Both the position numbers and the translations under genes were made by a program. A stretch of 64,000 nt of DNA from Amaranthus tricolor. Taxonomy: Eukaryota; Streptophyta; Magnoliopsida; Caryophyllales; Amaranthaceae. Below are positions 57,101 through 64,000 of this stretch, piece by piece. Each line of letters begins with the position of its first letter. Within the stretch, counting starts at the first letter, position 1. The stretch is from assembly GCF_026212465.1 (NCBI RefSeq), contig NC_080051.1:1389001-1453000 (forward strand), read 5' to 3'. Below the pieces are notes generated by a model. The model was given only the letters and a program-made list of their open reading frames with translations. It made no database searches and was not told the DNA's origin.

Positions 57101-59510
57101 AATGAACAAGGATCAATGATCAATGAAGAATGAACAAGGATCAATGATCAAAGAAGAATGAACGATGAAGAATGAACAAGGATCAATGATCAATGAAGAA
57201 TGAACGATGAAGAATGAACAAGGATCATTGATCAATGACGAATGAACGATGAAGAATGAACAAGGATCAATGATCAATGACGAATGAACGATGAAGAATG
57301 AACAAGGATCAATGATCAATGAAGAATGAACAAGGATCAATGATCAAAGAAGAATGAACGATGAAGAATGAACAAGGATCAATGATCAATGAAGAATGAA
57401 CGATGAAGAATGAACAAGGAGTAATGGTCAATGACGAATGAACGATGAAGAATAAACAAGGATCAATGATCAATGACGAATGAACGATGAAGAATGAACA
57501 AGGATCAATGATCAATGAAGAATGAACAAGGATCAATGGTCAATGACGAATGAACGATGAAGAATGAACAAAGATCAATGATCAATGAAGAATGAACGAT
57601 GAAGAATGAACAAGGATTAATGGTCAATGAAGAATGAACGATGAAGAATGAACAAGGATTAATGGTCAATGACGAATGAACGATGAAGAATGAACAAAGA
57701 TCAATGATAAATGAAGAATGAACGATGAAGAATGAACAAGGATTAATGGTCAATGACGAATGAACGATGAAGAATAAACAAGGATCAATGATCAATGACG
57801 AATGAACGATGAAGAATGAACAAGGATCAATGATCAATGACGAATGAACGATGAAGAATGAACAAGGATCAATGATCAATGAAGAATGAACAAGGATCAA
57901 TGATCAAAGAAGAATGAACAAGGATCAATGATCAATGAAGAATGAACGAAGAAGAATGAACAAGGAGTAATAGTCAATGACGAATGAACGATGAAGAATG
58001 AACAAGGAACAATGATCAATGACGAATGAACGATGAAGAATGAACAAGGATCAATGATCAATGAAGAATGAACAAGGATCAATGATCAAAGAAGAATGAA
58101 CTATGAAAAATGAACAAGGATTAATGATCAATGAAGAATGAACGATGAAGAATGAACAAGGATTAATGGTCAATGACGAATGAACGATGAAAAATGAACA
58201 AGGATCAATGAAGAATGAACGATGAAGAATGAACAAGGATTAATGGTCAATGACAAATGAACGATGAAGAATGAACAAGGATCAATGATCAATGACGAAT
58301 GAACGATGAAGAATGAACAAGGATCAATGATCAATGACGAATGAACGATGAAGAATGAACAAGGAACAATGATCAATGACGAATGAACGATGAAGAATGA
58401 ACAAGGATCAATGATCAATGAAGAATGAACGATGAAGAATGAACAAGGAGTAATGGTCAATGACGAATGAACGATGAAGAATAAACAAGGATCAATGATC
58501 AATGACGAATGAACGATGAAGAATGAACAAGGATCAATGATCAATGAAGAATGAACAAGGATCAATGGTCAATGACGAATGAACGATGAAGAATGAACAA
58601 AGATCAATGATCAATGAAGAATGAACGATGAAGAATGAACAAGGATTAATGGTCAATGAAGAATGAACGATGAAGAATGAACAAGGATTAATGGTCAATG
58701 ACGAATGAACGATGAAGAATGAACAAAGATCAATGATCAATGAAGAATGAACGATGAAGAATGAACAAGGATTAATGGTCAATGACGAATGAACGATGAA
58801 GAATAAACAAGGATCAATGATCAATGACGAATGAACGATGAAGAATGAACAAGGATCAATGATCAATGACGAATGAACGATGAAGAATGAACAAGGATCA
58901 ATGATCAATGAAGAATGAACAAGGATCAATGATCAAAGAAGAATGAACAAGGATCAATGATCAATGAAGAATGAACGAAGAAGAATGAACAAGGAGTAAT
59001 AGTCAATGACGAATGAACGATGAAGAATGAACAAGGAACAATGATCAATGACGAATGAACGATGAAGAATGAACAAGGATCAATGATCAATGAAGAATGA
59101 ACAAGGATCAATGATCAAAGAAGAATGAACGATGAAAAATGAACAAGGATTAATGATCAATGAAGAATGAACGATGAAGAATGAACAAGGATTAATGGTC
59201 AATGACGAATGAACGATGAAAAATGAACAAGGATCAATGAAGAATGAACGATGAAGAATGAACAAGGATTAATGGTCAATGACAAATGAACGATGAAGAA
59301 TGAACAAGGATCAATGATCAATGACGAATGAACGATGAAGAATGAACAAGGATCAATGATCAATGACGAATGAACGATGAAGAATGAACAAGGAACAATG
59401 ATCAATGACGAATGAACGATGAAGAATGAACAAGGATCAATGATCAATGACGAATGAACGATGAAGAATGAACAAGGATCAATGATCAATGAAGAATGAA
59501 CAAGGATCAA
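51163..59510. repeat. Zone III core, periods 2,135 / 2,261 / 1,946 / 1,029 bp
   Basis: The AAAGATC-pair block recurs with frame starts at 51,163, 53,298, 55,559, 57,505 and 58,534. Each copy is followed by a double-short unit, GGAGTAATAGTC, a heptamer-loss site and GACAAATG. Steps of 2,135, 2,261, 1,946 and 1,029 bp are all multiples of 7 and reflect insertion or loss of sub-blocks. The 2,261-bp copy also carries 315- and 609-bp spaced heptamer-loss sites (54,000, 54,609 and 54,924). The copies are nearly identical, with few private bases such as GAACTATGAAAAATG near 58,099. Confidence 0.87.
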
Positions 59511-59939
59511 TGATCAAAGAAGAATGAACGATGAAGAATGAACAAGGATCAATGATCAATGAAGAATGAACGATGAAGAATGAACAAGGATCAATGATCA
59601 ATGAAGAATGAACGATGAAGAATGAACAAGGATCAATTCTCAATGAAGAATGAACGATGAAGAATGAACAAGGAACAATGATCAATGAAGAATGAACGAT
59701 GAAGAATGAACAAGGATTAATGGTCAATGACGAATGAACGATGAAGAATGAACAAGGATCAATGATCAATGAAGAATGAACGAGGAAGAATGAACAAGGA
59801 TCAATGATCAATGAAGAATGAACGACGAAGAATGAACAAGGATCAATGATCAATGAAGAATGAACGATGAAGAATGAACAAGGAGTAATGGTCAATGACG
59901 AATGAACGATGAAGAATGAACAAGGATCAATGATCAATG

Positions 59940-62138
59940 ACTAATGAACGATGAAGAATGAACAAGGATCAATGATTAATGAAGAATGAACAAGGATCAA
60001 TGATCAAATAAGAATGAACGATGAAGAATGAACAAGGATCAATGATCAATGAAGAATGAACGATGAAGAATGAACAAGGAGTAATGGTCAATGACGAATG
60101 AACGATGAAGAATGAACAAGGATCAATGATCAATGACGAATGAACGATGAAGAATGAACAAGGATCAATGATCAATGAAGAATGAACAAGGATCAATGAT
60201 CAAAGAAGAATGAACGATGAAGAATGAACAAGGATCAATGATCAATGAAGAATGAACGATGAAGAATGAACAAGGATTAATGGTCAATGACGAATGAACA
60301 ATGAAGAATGAACAAGGATCAATGATCATTGACGAATGAACGATAAAGAATTAACAAGGATCAATGATCAATGACGAATGAACGATGAAGAATGAACAAG
60401 GATCAATGATCAATGAAGAATGAACAAGGATCAATGATCAATGACGAATGAACGATGAAGAATGAACAAGGATCAATGATTAATGAAGAATGAACAAGGA
60501 TCAATGATCAAAGAAGAATGAACGATGAAGAATGAACAAGGATCAATGATCAATGAAGAATGAACGATGAAGAATGAACAAGGAGTAATGGTCAATGACG
60601 AATGAACGATGAAGAATAAACAAGGATCAATGATCAATGACGAATGAACGATGAAGAATGAACAAGGATCAATGATCAATGAAGAATGAACAAGGATCAA
60701 TGGTCAATGACGAATGAACGATGAAGAATGAACAAGGATCAATGATCAATGACGAATGAACGATGAAGAATAAACAAGGATCAATGATCAATGAAGAATG
60801 AACAAGGATCAATGATCAATGACGAATGAACGATGAAGAATGAACAAGGATCAATGATCAATGAAGAATGAACGATGAAGAATGAACAAGGATTAATGGT
60901 CAATGACGAATGAACAATGAAGAATGAACAAGGATCAATGATCATTGACGAATGAACGATGAAGAATGAACAAGGATCAATGATCAATGACGAATGAACG
61001 ATGAAGAATGAACAAGGAACAATGATCAATGAAGAATGAACAAGGATCAATGATCAATGACGAATGAACGATGAAGAATGAACAAGGATCAATTATCAAT
61101 GAAGAATGAACAAGGATCAATGGTCAATGACGAATGAACGATGAAGAATGAACAAGGATCAATGATCAATGACGAATGAACGATGAAGAATGAACAAGGA
61201 TCAATGATCAATGACGAATGAACGATGAAGAATGAACAAGGATCAATGATCAATGACGAATGAACGATGAAGAATGAACAAGGATCAATGATCAATGACG
61301 AATGAACGATGAAGAATGAACAAGGATCAATGATCAATGAAGAATGAACAAGGATCAATGATCAATGACGAATAAACGATGAAGAATGAACAAGGATCAA
61401 TGATCAATGAAGAATGAACAAGGATCAATGGTCAATGACGAATGAACGATGAAGAATGAACAAGGATTAATGGTCAATGACGAATGAACGATGAAGAATG
61501 AACAAGGATCAATGATCAATGAAGAATGAACGATGAAGAATGAACAAGGATCAATGATCAATGAAGAATGAACGACGAAGAATGAACAAGGATTAATGGT
61601 CAATGACGAATGAACGATGAAGAATGAACAAGGATCAATGATCAATGAAGAATGAACGATGAAGAATGAACAAGGATTAATGGTCAATGACGAATGAATG
61701 ATGAAGAATGAACGAGGATCAATGATCAATGACGAATGAACGATGAAGAATGAACAAGGATCAATGATCAATGACGAATGAACGATGAAGAATGAACAAG
61801 GATCAATGATCAATGAAGAATGAACGATGAAGAATGAACAAGGAGTAATGGTCAATGACGAATGAACGATGAAGAATGAACAAGGATCAATGATCAATGA
61901 CGAATGAACGATGAAGAATGAACAAGGATCAATGATCAATGAAGAATGAACGATGAAGAATGAACAAGGATCAATGATCAATGAAGAATGAACGATGAAG
62001 AATGAACAAGGATCAATTCTCAATGAAGAATGAACGATGAAGAATGAACAAGGAACAATGATCAATAAAGAATGAACGATGAAGAATGAACAAGGATTAA
62101 TGGTCAATGACGAATGAACGATGAAGAATGAACAAGGA
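59940..62138. repeat. Divergent, mosaic pocket within zone III
   Basis: Unit order here does not follow the zone III blocks on either side and resembles the zone I short-unit series (compare 13,195-13,576: GACCAATG then AATGATTAATGAAG there, GACTAATG then AATGATTAATGAAG at 59,939-59,983). Private variants are dense: GATCAAATAAG (60,003), GAACAATGAAG (60,297 and 60,913), CGATAAAGAATTAACAAGG (near 60,343), AATTATC (61,091), GAATGATGAAG and GAACGAGG (near 61,700), and CAATAAAG (near 62,065). No gene was seen. It may be an older, less homogenised remnant or a recombined insert. Confidence 0.75.
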
Positions 62139-64000
62139 TCAATGATCAATGAAGAATGAACAAGGATCAATGGTCAATGACGAATGAACGATGAAGAATG
62201 AACAAAGATCAATGATCAATGAAGAATGAACGATGAAGAATGAACAAGGATTAATGGTCAATGAAGAATGAACGATGAAGAATGAACAAGGATTAATGGT
62301 CAATGACGAATGAACGATGAAGAATGAACAAAGATCAATGATCAATGAAGAATGAACGATGAAGAATGAACAAGGATTAATGGTCAATGACGAATGAACG
62401 ATGAAGAATAAACAAGGATCAATGATCAATGACGAATGAACGATGAAGAATGAACAAGGATCAATGATCAATGACGAATGAACGATGAAGAATGAACAAG
62501 GATCAATGATCAATGAAGAATGAACAAGGATCAATGATCAAAGAAGAATGAACGATGAAGAATGAACAAGGATCAATGATCAATGAAGAATGAACGAAGA
62601 AGAATGAACAAGGAGTAATAGTCAATGACGAATGAACGATGAAGAATGAACAAGGAACAATGATCAATGACGAATGAACGATGAAGAATGAACAAGGATC
62701 AATGATCAATGAAGAATGAACAAGGATCAATGATCAAAGAAGAATGAACGATGAAAAATGAACAAGGATTAATGATCAATGAAGAATGAACGATGAAGAA
62801 TGAACAAGGATTAATGGTCAATGACGAATGAACGATGAAGAATGAACAAGGATCAATGAAGAATGAACGATGAAGAATGAACAAGGATTAATGGTCAATG
62901 ACAAATGAACGATGAAGAATGAACAAGGATCAATGATCAATGACGAATGAACGATGAAGAATGAACAAGGATCAATGATCAATGACGAATGAACGATGAA
63001 GAATGAACAAGGAACAATGATCAATGACGAATGAACGATGAAGAATGAACAAGGATCAATGATCAATGACGAATGAACGATGAAGAATGAACAAGGATCA
63101 ATGATCAATGAAGAATGAACAAGGATCAATGATCAAAGAAGAATGAACGATGAAGAATGAACAAGGATCAATGATCAATGAAGAATGAACGATGAAGAAT
63201 GAACAAGGATCAATGATCAATGACGAATGAACGATGAAGAATGAACAAGGATCAATGATCAATGACGAATGAACGATGAAGAATGAACAAGGATCAATGA
63301 TCAATGAAGAATGAACAAGGATCAATGATCAAAGAAGAATGAACGATGAAGAATGAACAAGGATCAATGATCAATGAAGAATGAACGATGAAGAATGAAC
63401 AAGGAGTAATGGTCAATGACGAATGAACGATGAAGAATAAACAAGGATCAATGATCAATGACGAATGAACGATGAAGAATGAACAAGGATCAATGATCAA
63501 TGAAGAATGAACAAGGATCAATGGTCAATGACGAATGAACGATGAAGAATGAACAAAGATCAATGATCAATGAAGAATGAACGATGAAGAATGAACAAGG
63601 ATTAATGGTCAATGAAGAATGAACGATGAAGAATGAACAAGGATTAATGGTCAATGACGAATGAACGATGAAGAATGAACAAAGATCAATGATCAATGAA
63701 GAATGAACGATGAAGAATGAACAAGGATTAATGGTCAATGACGAATGAACGATGAAGAATAAACAAGGATCAATGATCAATGACGAATGAACGATGAAGA
63801 ATGAACAAGGATCAATGATCAATGACGAATGAACGATGAAGAATGAACAAGGATCAATGATCAATGAAGAATGAACAAGGATCAATGATCAAAGAAGAAT
63901 GAACGATGAAGAATGAACAAGGATCAATGATCAATGAAGAATGAACGAAGAAGAATGAACAAGGAGTAATAGTCAATGACGAATGAACGATGAAGAATGA
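62139..64000. repeat. Terminal block, runs off the window edge
   Basis: This is the 15,806-bp-distant copy of 46,333-48,194, with AAAGATC pairs in the blocks beginning at 62,139 and 63,490, a heptamer-loss site at 62,855 and short units between. It ends mid-unit at 64,000, in the same heptamer register (2 mod 7) held since 6,066. Nothing signals the end of the array. Confidence 0.87.

Larger units (their letters stand above)
20778..62861. other. Recurrent heptamer-loss marker (26 sites)
   Basis: At 26 sites AAGGATC is followed directly by AATGAAG, lacking one AATGATC heptamer. Starts of the AATGAAG are 20,778, 22,339, 23,858, 29,325, 31,768, 34,603, 36,150, 38,523, 40,070, 42,191, 43,710, 47,049, 48,386, 49,457, 50,528, 51,865, 52,432, 52,747, 54,000, 54,609, 54,924, 56,261, 56,870, 58,207, 59,236 and 62,855. 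I found none before 20.7 kb. All lie in the same context, GGATTAATGGTC before and GACAAATG after, so they descend from one event spread by block duplication. Every spacing between them is a multiple of 7. Confidence 0.9.
1..64000. repeat. Giant heptamer-derived tandem array (42-bp satellite)
   Basis: The entire window is head-to-tail copies of one 42-bp unit and its 28-bp short form, with no unrelated sequence between them. The unit is three 14-mers: alpha AATGAACGATGAAG, beta AATGAACAAGGATC, gamma AATGATCAATGACG or gamma-prime ending GAAG. Each 14-mer splits into two heptamers sharing an AATGA core, so the array probably grew from a 7-bp ancestor. The window could hold at most about 1,520 full units (64,000/42). 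No inverted copy was seen; every unit has the A-rich sequence on the plus strand. Both ends cut through repeats, so the real array is longer. No promoter, RBS, tRNA, rRNA, insertion sequence or CRISPR spacer was found. Function is unknown. Candidates are a structural satellite (centromere or subtelomere), a protein-binding array, or neutral expanded DNA. Confidence 0.99.

Noticed and set aside
127..63885. Well over a hundred minus-strand open frames as a hydrophobic repeat protein family
   Set aside because: They share one repeated 14-residue word, start and stop at frame-shifting 28-bp units, and have lengths fixed at 14n+5. They have no unique termini or domains, and I saw no ribosome-binding sites. 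Frame is not preserved across the array, as it would be under selection for protein.
1..64000. CRISPR array
   Set aside because: There are no unique spacers. The sequence between any two repeats is the same repeat, and there are no cas genes or leader.
1..64000. Telomeric repeat array
   Set aside because: Seven-base telomere repeats exist (plant TTTAGGG), but this heptamer is not G-rich on one strand with GGG runs, and the array has complex higher-order blocks. A subtelomeric location remains possible.
1..64000. Template for concatemeric cDNA of a defence reverse transcriptase, or a diversity-generating retroelement repeat
   Set aside because: An endless stop-free repeat frame recalls such products, but 28-bp units interrupt the frame often. 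No reverse transcriptase, non-coding RNA or variable-repeat gene is present.
1..64000. Plasmid iterons or a replication origin with DnaA boxes
   Set aside because: No DnaA-box-like TTATCCACA, no AT-rich unwinding region and no rep gene were seen. The number of repeats far exceeds any iteron set.
1..64000. Transposon, insertion sequence or LTR element
   Set aside because: No non-repeat segment, terminal inverted repeat, target-site duplication or transposase-like frame was found anywhere in the window.
1..64000. tRNA, rRNA, riboswitch or Rho-independent terminator
   Set aside because: No cloverleaf, conserved rRNA word, or GC stem with a T run was seen on either strand; the sequence vocabulary is limited to repeat heptamers.
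1..64000. Assigning a species from the repeat
   Set aside because: I do not recognise the 42-bp consensus from any named satellite, and there is no flanking gene. Eukaryotic and bacterial sources both remain open.

Overview
The whole 64,000-base window is one head-to-tail tandem-repeat array (a giant minisatellite or satellite). It runs off both ends, and I found no gene, RNA gene, mobile element or ordinary intergenic sequence in it. The standard unit is 42 bp, made of three 14-mers: alpha AATGAACGATGAAG, beta AATGAACAAGGATC and gamma AATGATCAATGACG (or gamma-prime, ending GAAG). Each 14-mer is two related heptamers of the AATGAAC / AATGATC type, so the hierarchy is 7, 14, 42, then higher-order blocks of about 0.4 to 5 kb. 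The consensus unit is 36% G+C and strongly strand-asymmetric (per 42 bp: 20 A, 7 T, 10 G, 5 C).

Layout. Zone I (1 to about 20.4 kb) is built from blocks in nested tandem duplications with periods of 1,414/1,498, 420, 1,988, 4,753/4,095 and 2,436 bp. Zone II (about 20.4 to 46.3 kb) carries two new diagnostic variants: a heptamer-loss site and a doubled AATTCTC variant. It is arranged with periods of 1,519, 2,443, 2,835 and 3,920 bp, and includes a roughly 6 kb segment repeated 19.85 kb away. Zone III (about 46.3 to 64 kb) has a paired AAAGATC variant, mostly a single AATTCTC variant, and periods of 1,071, 1,337, 1,351, 2,135 and 2,261 bp. A more divergent pocket lies at about 59.9 to 62.1 kb. 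Almost all large spacings are exact multiples of 7. Only two places break the heptamer register: a 5-bp oddity at 318-322 and an extra A at 6,060-6,065.

Coding potential. The minus strand has many open frames of up to 369 codons reading a 14-residue repeat, SFFIVHSSLIIDPC. I judge them spurious. They exist because 42 is divisible by 3 and one of the six frames of the unit happens to lack stops. They end wherever a 28-bp unit shifts the frame, so most lengths equal 14n+5 residues.

Organism. The sequence does not identify it. A higher-order array of at least 64 kb is typical of eukaryotic satellite DNA (centromeric, subtelomeric or heterochromatic). From general memory, heptamer-derived arrays giving similar spurious SSFIIH-type peptides also occur in bacterial genomes such as Bacteroidota and cyanobacteria, though an array this long would be exceptional there. 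Nothing here shows genes working together. The biology is in array structure and turnover, plus possible protein binding or methylation at a very dense set of GATC sites.
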